Origin: CAZIFG01 sp964539135
GTDB lineage: Bacteria > Margulisbacteria > Marinamargulisbacteria > GCA-2716485 > CAZIFG01
Reading direction: 5' to 3'
Length of the DNA stretch: 7,575 bases
NCBI GenBank assembly: GCA_964539135.1
Contig: CAZIFG010000036.1
Location: 1-7,575 of the forward strand
Shown here in pieces: positions 1 to 5,891 of this stretch. Position 1 is the first letter of the stretch; every line of letters starts with the position of its first letter. The notes under the pieces were generated by a model, which was not told the DNA's origin, made no database searches, and worked only from the letters and a program-made list of their open reading frames with translations. The translations under genes and the position numbers were made by a program.

Positions 1-6
1 CTCTAT

Positions 7-55
7 TCTACCACTTGGACTCTCTTACCAACCTTTATTAACTGGGGGCAGTATA
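7..55. repeat. Left copy of terminal inverted repeat, probable IS end
   Basis: Bases 7-55 match the reverse complement of 7523-7575 with one substitution and one 4-base indel (TTTT present only on the right). The match stops abruptly after GTATA at base 55. Read outward, the tip is TATACTGCCCCCAGTTAA; a CTGCCCC-rich tip followed by ~50 conserved bases is seen at the ends of many IS3-type insertion sequences. I infer that an IS copy lies mostly outside the window to the left and ends near base 55. No transposase or target duplication is visible, so a shared gene segment is an alternative. Confidence 0.6.
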
Positions 56-794
56 TTTGGCAGGCCTTAGAAGCGCTAGAGCGTCATACCACAACAGGCT
101 CCCAATCTATTCCCCGCCTCTATCTTATGAAATTTATGAGCACCTTATTTCCACAGCAGCCCTTTTTAGATATTCCAAAATTAGATGCTCTTGAAACTCA
201 GTTAAACGCGCTGAAGACCTTACTTCTCTCTCTTTCACATTCTTCTTTTTTTCCCATTTCAGATCCTAAGAATGCTATTCACCGAGCTCTAATATCTCTT
301 TATTCCACATTAGATCGTTCTTTTTATACGATAGAATCTAATATTTCTAAAAAAAACACACATTACAGCTAAGGCTTTATGCACAGCACTCCAGACCTTA
401 CAGCTAATTTCTAAATCTTTACCCCCCAGCCTGTCTGTTTTATCTAAAACTGTCCCCCCCCCTATTATTGACTATCTGCTAACGCTCCAGCAGCACGAGT
501 CCCTCTTGACCTTTTCTAAACATATTTTAGACACCTCATGCTCCCCAGGATCCGCAAGCATGCATCACACTTTATATTAACGCCCTCTACAAGTCTGTTT
601 TATTTTCCTACCACAAATCAGTTAATACGGCTATTTCTAGACGACTCAAATACAGGACCTCTCCATTATCTACGCCTAGGTTACCCTCTACAGAATTTTC
701 TTCCCGCCTTAAATCTCCAACTAGGCGTTCTGTTTCTTTTGCGAATGCTCCTTTTCAATGGTTCAAACTCTTAAAGCCCGTTATGACAGATTAA
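56..794 (+). pseudogene. 5'-truncated, frameshifted remnant of an unrecognised gene
   Basis: I do not recognise this protein. The frame is open from base 1 to a TAA at 370-372. Removing one A from the run of eight As at 349-356 lets it continue in the next frame (356 to TAA 578-580, e.g. KTHITAKALCTALQ, IIDYLLTLQQHE). A further single-base shift between about 531 and 577 leads into a third frame, open from 531 to TAA 792-794 (e.g. ITLYINALYKSVLFSYHK, then a Ser/Pro/Arg-rich stretch, ending FKLLKPVMTD). Together these give roughly 245 residues of Leu/Ser-rich, probably helical protein without its start. The 5' side abuts the probable IS end at 55/56, which suggests insertional inactivation followed by decay. 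Sequencing errors at homopolymers (A8; C9 at 454-462) could also explain the shifts. The ATG-initiated frame at 538-774 looks like a shadow of the third frame. Confidence 0.5.
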
Positions 795-822
795 GTGGCA
801 TCGGATCTTAAGGGTTCGAGGA

Positions 823-966
823 TGGGACTGTAGCGAAATGCCTACGTTTGGATCATCTAAAAGGCATTCCGAATCCGAAAGCCCGGAATTTATACGTCAT
901 AAATGAGGACTTGAGGACGAGGATAACGCAGCAGATGGCCAAAATAGGCGGTTCACAACAGTCCCA
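823..966. repeat. 144-bp imperfect inverted repeat (palindromic-element-like)
   Basis: The ends are a perfect 9-base inverted match, TGGGACTGT (823-831) and ACAGTCCCA (958-966). The similarity continues inward for about 25 more bases with substitutions and a small gap (GCGAAATGCCTA against GTGAACCGCCTA, then TTTGG..CATCT in both). Inside are a second stem, AATGCCT (837-843) with AGGCATT (862-868), and a weaker TTCCG/CGGAA pair (867-871, 884-888). As RNA it would form a large branched hairpin. It lies between two converging genes and includes the last codons of the minus-strand gene, so it could be a bidirectional terminator or a small mobile palindromic element. Its similarity to the Rickettsia palindromic elements is in style only; I cannot assign it to a family. 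Confidence 0.5.
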
Positions 967-2305
967 GGATACGGTCATATCCCGATAGTGTAGCCGCTAC
1001 TTTTTCAGATCCATAAATGGCACTCATTTTCGGTAATGACGCTTCGGCCTTTAAGGTTTCTATGGCATGCACCACTTCTGCTTTTAGCAGGGTTTTATAA
1101 AAAAGTGTTGCAGCGCCCTTTTTTGACTCAATGACGGCATCTACCAGCGTTCCAAATTCTCCGTCTTTTGCTAAAAGACTTCCCCCTCTTAATGCTTCAA
1201 CTGCATTCATGACATTGCTTCTTTTTGAAACTCTCAGATTTTGGATCCCTTCTAATTTGCCTACGATTTCTTTAAACAGGCTTAATGTTTCCTTAAATCC
1301 CCATGCTTTAGTTGTGTCTTCATATAATCGATTTAGCTTTTTAAGAGGGTCTTTTTCTACCCACTGTTTGAACTGTTGTAATAAGGGATCTTTGATTGTT
1401 TCTGTCATCACAGGTGCCTCTTTGGATTCCCCCGCTACCGCGATGCTGTCTTCGTCTGAAAATGCAAGGCGCATCGTGACACTAGAAAGGGGGGCATCTT
1501 CATCCGCGTTTAACGCTAAAGGCGCGGCCTCTTTTTCACACACAAGGACCAGATATCGTAAAATCTGATGAAATTTATCCGGCCGAGATAGATTCTTACT
1601 GATCAGTTCCGGAAGCACGTCTCTAATATAATCACTGCCCCTCATAAAAATAGCGCGCCCACCCTTTGTGACTGCTTGTTCTACACATTTTGATCTTTCT
1701 GACTCAAATTGCGAGGAAGTTCTCACATTAAATGAAAACTGAATGGTTTCCTTCTCACTGATAAACTCAAAGGTCCCGTTTTGCGTCAGTGAAAATCGCC
1801 CAGCTGATTCTGTATCCAAGGCCTCTGGTAAGTTTAAATGATCCAGCCACCCTTCGGCTTTTAAAATTTCTTTTAAACTGGCGCCTATTTCCTCGAGCGC
1901 TGCTCTTTCTGTTTCACGCCCTTGAAATCGCGCTGGCACTTGAAGGGCCATGTCTAAATCTTTAATGATGACGGTTGGATCTAGGCGAGAATCCCCTAAA
2001 AACCGAAGCGCCGCACTTCCGTATAAAAAGCACTGATACCCAGCGTCTTCCAAAGCGCTAAAAATAGAGGGTAACATCTTCGAATAGGCCTCCACACTGG
2101 ATGCTTTTTCTGACGATCGCGAGAGATCGCCAATATGCGGAGCTTCACGTCTTCGCGCTGCTATAGCTGGATTATCGGGACTCCCTTTTATGTCTGCCGA
2201 AATACGGCCCCCTGTCTCCCCCCTACCTACAGACGTTTTCTTATTCGGCGTTGCAGGATTCTCGTCTAAGAATGGTGCTCTTAATGCTATGATTTTAAAT
2301 GCCAC
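953..2305 (-). CDS. Putative nucleotidyltransferase-fold protein, possible effector
   Basis: This is a 450-residue protein of uncertain family. The GTG start at 2305 is chosen because AGGGGA lies five bases upstream; the ATG at 2310 is out of frame. Residues 1-75 are polar, Pro/Arg/Gly-rich and probably disordered. Residues 76-125 hold a pattern typical of nucleotidyltransferase folds: a helix, then LYGSAALRFLG (GS at 96-97), then IKDLDMAL with paired acids D116 and D118. This resembles the GG/GS...DxD arrangement of AbiEii-type and minimal nucleotidyltransferases. About 200 mostly helical residues follow. No signal peptide or membrane segment is visible. The N-terminus MAFKIIA resembles MFKIIA of the kinase at 3600. 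A weak promoter is possible upstream (TTTAAA at 2358-2363, GATAAA at 2339-2334). The last codons lie inside the 823-966 repeat, so the native C-terminus may have been replaced. The gene itself is likely real; the fold assignment is moderate and the substrate unknown. Confidence 0.6.
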   Translation of the reverse strand: MAFKIIALRAPFLDENPATPNKKTSVGRGETGGRISADIKGSPDNPAIAARRREAPHIGDLSRSSEKASSVEAYSKMLPSIFSALEDAGYQCFLYGSAALRFLGDSRLDPTVIIKDLDMALQVPARFQGRETERAALEEIGASLKEILKAEGWLDHLNLPEALDTESAGRFSLTQNGTFEFISEKETIQFSFNVRTSSQFESERSKCVEQAVTKGGRAIFMRGSDYIRDVLPELISKNLSRPDKFHQILRYLVLVCEKEAAPLALNADEDAPLSSVTMRLAFSDEDSIAVAGESKEAPVMTETIKDPLLQQFKQWVEKDPLKKLNRLYEDTTKAWGFKETLSLFKEIVGKLEGIQNLRVSKRSNVMNAVEALRGGSLLAKDGEFGTLVDAVIESKKGAATLFYKTLLKAEVVHAIETLKAEASLPKMSAIYGSEKVAATLSGYDRILGLL

Positions 2306-2377
2306 GACATTCCCCTGTTTTAAGTTTGATTCCTTTATCTTCCCTTTACAGAGTGGATTTAAACCTATGGTTTGTGT

Positions 2378-3010
2378 CTAAAGAACAGTGATTATCTGTT
2401 CTTTCGAGAATCTTACCTTTTCTCTTTGGCTGTAAACATCCGATGTGTGTCTATAGCCTACAGGGCATGCCACTACGGTGTGGAGACCTTTTGAGTTTAA
2501 TCCTAAAATGTCGTCATAGGCTGCTGCATCCAAACCTTCCATCGGACAGGCATCTATTTTTTCAAGCGCGCAGACCGTTAAAAGATTTCCCAGCGCAATA
2601 TACACCTGTTTTTCCATCCAAATTTGACGCGCTTCTTTGGATTTTGCGTTGATAAACCCAAGCATCATGCCTTTATACGCCGCTAAGTCTTCAGGATTTT
2701 GATGTCGTTTTTGTGCCATATCTTCGATATAGGCAGTCACGTCTTTTTCTGTAATATCTTCAGGTCTGGCCAGTACAATGAGATGAGAAGCCTCCGTAAT
2801 TTGAGTCTGATTCCAGCTCACTTCTTGCAATTTTTGCCTTAAAGACGCTGTCTCAATGAGCAAAAACTTCCAAGGCTGAAGTCCAAAGGAAGACGCCGTT
2901 AAGCGCAGGGCTTCCAAGAGGGTGTCGACTTGCGCTTGTGTCAGTTTTTTTTCAGCGTCAAATTGTTTCACGCTGGCTCGCCAGTTTAAGGCATCAATAC
3001 TTAATGTCAT
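2378..3010 (-). CDS. NfsB-like FMN nitroreductase (NAD(P)H-dependent)
   Basis: This 210-residue protein spans the full length of the NfsB group (about 217 residues in E. coli). Family members use FMN to pass electrons from NAD(P)H to nitroaromatics and quinones in the cytoplasm. Visible family segments are the N-terminal FMN-phosphate motif RASVKQFD followed by KKLT; SSFGLQPWKFLLIE, matching SSTNSQPWHF of NfsB; the dimer-interface stretch WMEKQVYIALGNLL; CPMEGLDAAAYDDILGL, matching VPIEGFDAA; and VVACPVGYRH near the C-terminus. The ATG at 3010 has AGGAG six bases upstream. Only 15 bp separate it from the OsmC-family gene upstream, so the two probably form one transcript. That pairing fits a response to electrophiles or peroxides. 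The natural substrate cannot be read from sequence, so no gene symbol is assigned. Confidence 0.9.
   Translation of the reverse strand: MTLSIDALNWRASVKQFDAEKKLTQAQVDTLLEALRLTASSFGLQPWKFLLIETASLRQKLQEVSWNQTQITEASHLIVLARPEDITEKDVTAYIEDMAQKRHQNPEDLAAYKGMMLGFINAKSKEARQIWMEKQVYIALGNLLTVCALEKIDACPMEGLDAAAYDDILGLNSKGLHTVVACPVGYRHTSDVYSQREKVRFSKEQIITVL
2380..2404 (-). terminator. Possible terminator hairpin at the nitroreductase 3' end
   Basis: A perfect 9-bp stem, AAAGAACAG (2380-2388) and CTGTTCTTT (2396-2404), with a 7-base loop overlaps the last codons and TAG stop of the nitroreductase gene. On the minus strand it ends in TTCTTTAG rather than a clean T tract, so termination would be inefficient. 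Some readthrough into the gene at 2305 is possible. Confidence 0.35.
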
Positions 3011-3025
3011 GATAGGCTCCTTTTT

Positions 3026-3460
3026 TTATTGAATATCTACTTTTCCTGAAAATGAATTGGCAATAAAACAATTTTCATGCGCGGATTGATGCAAGTCCTT
3101 TATTTGATCCTCACTTGGACTATTTTCACCTGAAAAACTCACTTTTGGGTTCAATGTGATATGCGTGACAGCCATTTTTCCTTGTTCATTTTTTTCTAAA
3201 ATCCCCACGGGGTCATCGGTATACGATTCCACTACAAACCGTTTTTTCGAACATACGGCTAAAAAGGTTAACATGTGGCAACTGGAGAGGGCGGCTACCA
3301 ACGCCTCTTCAGGATCTATGCCGGCTTTCCCCATAAATGCAGGGGCGGCGCTGGCTTCCACCTTGGTGCCGTTGTCAAAGGTCCAGCTGTGCTCGCGATT
3401 ATACGCATCGTACTCAAATGTAGGGGTTGTTCTTTTCCAGTCAATGTGTGCGGTATGCAT
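3026..3460 (-). CDS. OsmC/Ohr-family peroxide reductase
   Basis: Family members are small cytoplasmic thiol peroxidases that reduce organic or fatty-acid hydroperoxides with a pair of cysteines. The protein is 144 residues, the usual OsmC size. Both reactive cysteines are present in their conserved settings: C61 in PEEALVAALSSCHMLTFL, at the start of the long central helix, and C131 in AHENCFIANS. Fold-typical segments include GIDPEEAL and the strand MAVTHITLNPKV. An in-frame ATG at 3475 exists, but AGGAGG lies between it and the ATG at 3460 at ideal spacing, so 3460 is taken as the start. It is first in an operon with the nitroreductase 15 bp downstream. It belongs to the OsmC/YhfA-like family in general; I cannot separate Ohr from OsmC. 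Confidence 0.9.
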   Translation of the reverse strand: MHTAHIDWKRTTPTFEYDAYNREHSWTFDNGTKVEASAAPAFMGKAGIDPEEALVAALSSCHMLTFLAVCSKKRFVVESYTDDPVGILEKNEQGKMAVTHITLNPKVSFSGENSPSEDQIKDLHQSAHENCFIANSFSGKVDIQ

Positions 3461-3480
3461 GATTTTCCTCCTCATTGCGA

Positions 3481-3496
3481 TGTACCCTATAGTACA
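3481..3496 (-). promoter_or_regulatory. TGTAC-N6-GTACA operator-like dyad over the osmC promoter
   Basis: The dyad has perfect 5-base arms around CCTATA. On the minus strand the hexamer TACTAT (3494-3489) inside it fits a -10 box. A transcript starting near 3482 would have a leader of about 22 bases carrying the AGGAGG site. The best-spaced -35 region is poor, as is common for controlled promoters. Genes for OsmC-type and nitroreductase enzymes are often repressed by redox-sensing MarR or HxlR/DUF24 proteins that bind short dyads over the -10. No such regulator gene is in the window, so the role is inferred. Confidence 0.4.
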
Positions 3497-3532
3497 CCAT
3501 TCTCGCCTAAAATTGGATCCCCTTTTTATGTC

Positions 3533-3562
3533 CTGAAATTTTTTCTAATATTTAACGATAAT
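3533..3562 (+). promoter_or_regulatory. Possible promoter of the kinase gene
   Basis: CTGAAA (3533-3538) and GATAAT (3557-3562) are separated by 18 bases, a fair match to sigma-70 -35 and -10 boxes. The stretch 3540-3585 is very AT-rich and diverges from the osmC-side promoter. Other AT-rich hexamers, such as TATATT at 3567-3572, could serve instead. Confidence 0.3.
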
Positions 3563-3599
3563 ATTTTATATTAATTTTGCTTTATAAAAGGTGGGTCTT

Positions 3600-4778
3600 A
3601 TGTTTAAAATTATCGCAAGCGTTCCTAAACCTTTATTTGTCCCGGTTTTATCCCGCAGGCCTTCTTTTGGGGCACCTGAAACGCCGAGGGCTGTGTCTAC
3701 TGCTATTTTGGGCTATAAAGACCTTTTCGAGGATATACGTGGTTACTCTTTTTCATCCGACTCTCAAACGTTTGCGTTTATGACACATAAAGGTGCTTCT
3801 TTTTCGCTTCACATAGAGAAAGCCCCATTTGGAAAAGGCGGTCAAGGGACTACATTTAAAGGCTTGCTCCATTCTAGCTCTGGGTTAGACCCCTTACCTG
3901 TGTGTATCAAACTTGCCCATCCTGAGGTAGCCCATCGTGAATTTGATGCCTCTGATTCCTTTGATAGCCGTTTCTCAGTGATTCCGATTGGGTCTTTTGC
4001 TCATGAGTCGCAAGGCTATTTAATTCTTCCTCTTGCGGCTTCTGATTTATCCAACCTTGATTTTCGTCCGGTCTATTCACACTCACCTCAGGAGCATGGT
4101 CTGTTTTTCATCAGTCTTCTTTCTCAGCTGATTGATGCTGTTTCTGAATTTTCGCACGCTCCCCTTACGGACTCACTTCGCTTTCACCGTGATATTAAGC
4201 CAGGAAACATTCTCTTAATGAATAATGAAGGCCACTTTAAACTTAATCTGATCGATTTTGGCATGAGTTGTTCCACTGAATTTAGTACTCCAGGAGCAGC
4301 AGGGACGCCTGGATATTTATGCCCTCTTGCGCTTACACGTTCTGGATACACTGAATTTTGTGAGGTTTTTTCGATTGCGGCTACCCTTTTTAAACTCATG
4401 ACAGCTACCACTATTTATAATGGCTCAGCCTTTAAACAGGCTGTAGCAGAGGGCCTCCTTTCAGCTTCTGATCTGAAAAAAGAAATGCGTCTGAATTGGA
4501 TATATCACCACAAAAAATTGGATGTCCTAGGCTCCTTAAAAGAGGTTATTGAATCTATTTTAATGCTTGAAAACATAGCCCTCACTATTGAGGCTTTTCG
4601 GGCACTCATCTCTGAAACTTATACTCAAACATTAGACACTCTTTGCCTTGATCGAAGCTCTCCCCTTGTTAATCCTATATGGGCTGAATGCTTAACCCCC
4701 CCTGTACATGTCGCTCACAGACCCGAATCTGAATCTAGTTTAATTATAGATTTGGAGGCACTCCCCTTCAAAAATTAA
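3600..4778 (+). CDS. Eukaryote-like Ser/Thr protein kinase, complete catalytic core
   Basis: This 392-residue protein has every kinase landmark: glycine-rich loop GKGGQG (78-83), ATP-anchoring lysine in VCIK (K104), a probable helix-C glutamate in AHREF (E114), catalytic loop HRDIKPGNILL (D198, N203), the DFG motif in LIDFGMS (D219), activation-segment anchor GTPGYLCP (235-242) and a helix-F acid in EVFSIAATLF (E255). It should therefore be active and phosphorylate Ser/Thr. There is no transmembrane segment, PASTA or other sensor domain, unlike the usual PknB-type bacterial kinases. Residues 1-40 are Pro-rich and start with FKIIA. The ATG at 3600 is preferred over the in-frame GTG at 3591 because AAGGTGG (3588-3594) sits just upstream of the ATG. 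The gene stands alone and its 3' end overlaps the converging EVE gene by 4 bp. A role as a host-directed effector is inferred from the soluble architecture and the neighbours. Confidence 0.9.
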   Translation: MFKIIASVPKPLFVPVLSRRPSFGAPETPRAVSTAILGYKDLFEDIRGYSFSSDSQTFAFMTHKGASFSLHIEKAPFGKGGQGTTFKGLLHSSSGLDPLPVCIKLAHPEVAHREFDASDSFDSRFSVIPIGSFAHESQGYLILPLAASDLSNLDFRPVYSHSPQEHGLFFISLLSQLIDAVSEFSHAPLTDSLRFHRDIKPGNILLMNNEGHFKLNLIDFGMSCSTEFSTPGAAGTPGYLCPLALTRSGYTEFCEVFSIAATLFKLMTATTIYNGSAFKQAVAEGLLSASDLKKEMRLNWIYHHKKLDVLGSLKEVIESILMLENIALTIEAFRALISETYTQTLDTLCLDRSSPLVNPIWAECLTPPVHVAHRPESESSLIIDLEALPFKN

Positions 4779-5233
4779 ATCAAAATCACGATTTTTTGGT
4801 AGTGATGCTCGGATACAGGTTGTATGGACAATCGGCTGCCCTTTTGAACCACTTTCATATCTGCAAAGTCCGGGCTGGATTTTAAGTGTTCTAAAGACAC
4901 TATTTTATTCCACTTTTCTATAAATTTGACATCCCGCATCATCCAAATAGGTGTTTCTTTAGTGGCTTTTGGATCATAGTATTTTGAATTGGGATCCAAA
5001 GCAAAATGATCGGTATAGGCCTCGCTACAAATCTCGCCTATGCCAACAATTCCGGGTACTTTTGTGTTGGAATGATAAATGAGAATCTTGTCGCCGATCT
5101 GCATGCTGTCTCTTAAAAAATTACGGGCTTGATAATTTCTCACGCCTTCCCAGGATGTTTTCCCTAAGCGTTTTAAATCGTCGATGGAAAAACTTTCAGG
5201 TTCTGTTTTCATGAGCCAATACTGTGTTGTCAT
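4775..5233 (-). CDS. EVE-domain protein (THYN1-like)
   Basis: This 152-residue protein is a single EVE domain, the PUA-related fold thought to bind modified bases in DNA or RNA. The family opening is clear in YWLMKTEPESFSIDDLKRLG, followed by TSWEGVRNYQARNFLR, the segment MQIGDKILIYHSNTKVPGIVGIGEI that shapes the binding pocket, and WMMRDVKFIEKW. Length and order match stand-alone bacterial EVE proteins. The ATG overlaps the msrB stop codon (ATGA) and has AGGAG inside the msrB end, so translation is probably coupled and the two genes share a transcript. Its stop overlaps the end of the converging kinase gene by 4 bp. The ligand is unknown. Confidence 0.92.
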   Translation of the reverse strand: MTTQYWLMKTEPESFSIDDLKRLGKTSWEGVRNYQARNFLRDSMQIGDKILIYHSNTKVPGIVGIGEICSEAYTDHFALDPNSKYYDPKATKETPIWMMRDVKFIEKWNKIVSLEHLKSSPDFADMKVVQKGSRLSIQPVSEHHYQKIVILI

Positions 5234-5763
5234 TTTTTCTCCTGCTGAAATAAGGCTTTGTATTTTCCATACCCTTCTTTTTCAAGGTCTTTTAAAGGTA
5301 CAAAGCGAAGGGCGGCGCCGTTGATGCAATAGCGTTTGCCACCTTTGTCTTTGGGGCCATCTGGAAATACATGTCCCAAATGCGAATTTGCGGCTTTACT
5401 TCTAACCTCAATGCGCTCGTAGCCTATTTTGTAATCGGATTTTTCCTTCATTTCAACATCTTGAATGGGTTTTGTAAAACTGGGCCAGCCACAGCCCGCA
5501 TCGTATTTATCTAAGGAGCTGAACAACGGTTCTCCAGATACAATATCCACATAAATGCCTGCTTCTTTTTTATCCCAATACGGGTGGGTATAGGGCCGTT
5601 CTGTGGCCTCATGTTGCGTCACTTGATACTGCAGGTCTGTTAAACGGGCACGGAGCTCCGCGTCACTGGGTTTAACAAAAGAGGAAGGCTTCATCTTACA
5701 CACTCCTTGTGTTGCCATTATTATACTGAAACAAACAATTACGAGCCACTTCACTTTATCCAT
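5230..5763 (-). CDS. msrB: Peptide-methionine (R)-S-oxide reductase MsrB, exported form
   Basis: MsrB reduces the R epimer of methionine sulfoxide in proteins. The protein has 177 residues. Residues 5-20 are strongly hydrophobic (WLVIVCFSIIMATQGV) after a Lys-containing start, which suggests a Sec signal peptide and action in the periplasm; QGVC is not a good lipobox. The domain begins near residue 33 with the SDAELRARLT helix, then YTHPYWDKKEAGIYVDIVSGEPLF, CGWPSF (C91), SHLGHVFPDGP and the catalytic RYCINGAALRF (C146). C91 and C146 are 55 residues apart, as in the Neisseria PilB MsrB domain, so they likely act as resolving and catalytic cysteines. The two CxxC pairs of zinc-binding MsrBs are absent (VDIVSGEPLF and RSKAANSHLG at those places). 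The start at 5763 is kept because it includes the signal peptide; its ribosome site is close and weak. Confidence 0.93.
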   Translation of the reverse strand: MDKVKWLVIVCFSIIMATQGVCKMKPSSFVKPSDAELRARLTDLQYQVTQHEATERPYTHPYWDKKEAGIYVDIVSGEPLFSSLDKYDAGCGWPSFTKPIQDVEMKEKSDYKIGYERIEVRSKAANSHLGHVFPDGPKDKGGKRYCINGAALRFVPLKDLEKEGYGKYKALFQQEKK

Positions 5764-5818
5764 GATCCTTACACTTTTTCATTTTTGAACCTGAGTGTCA
5801 ATCTCAGATTCTTTTTAC

Positions 5819-5848
5819 TTGTATTTAGGCCCTGTTTTTTGATATAGT
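5819..5848 (+). promoter_or_regulatory. Sigma-70-like promoter for the carrier-like gene
   Basis: TTGTAT (5819-5824) and TATAGT (5843-5848) are spaced 18 bases apart. Transcription would begin near 5855 and give a leader of about 37 bases with AAGGAG (5880-5885) six bases before the ATG at 5892. The boxes are a good but not perfect match and no operator-like repeat overlaps them. Confidence 0.45.
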
Positions 5849-5891
5849 GCCCCCCGTCTTGCCTATTTTCCCATTATAAAAGGAGCCACCT

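Noticed and set aside
538..774. ATG-initiated 78-codon frame
   Set aside because: It overlaps the more convincing third frame of the left pseudogene (531-794) and its translation looks like a shifted version of that sequence, with no start signal.
813..820. GGTTCGAG resembling a tRNA T-loop
   Set aside because: The flanks do not form a T-stem and no anticodon, D or acceptor arm can be drawn around it.
1131..1568. Plus-strand frame of 145 codons inside the nucleotidyltransferase-like gene
   Set aside because: It is antisense to a longer gene with a better start, and its Ser/Leu-rich composition is that of a complement shadow.
3591..3599. GTG at 3591 as the kinase start
   Set aside because: It lies within the AAGGTGG ribosome-binding site that serves the ATG at 3600.
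4782..4796. AAAAT-CACG-ATTTTTT as a terminator for the kinase gene
   Set aside because: The stem would be five A-T pairs only, too weak to support a call.
5796..5801. Perfect minus-strand TTGACA in front of msrB
   Set aside because: No -10 box stands 15-19 bases downstream (the sequence there is AAAAGT-like). The hexamer lies in the loop of a short CTGAG/CTCAG stem, so it is not called as a promoter.
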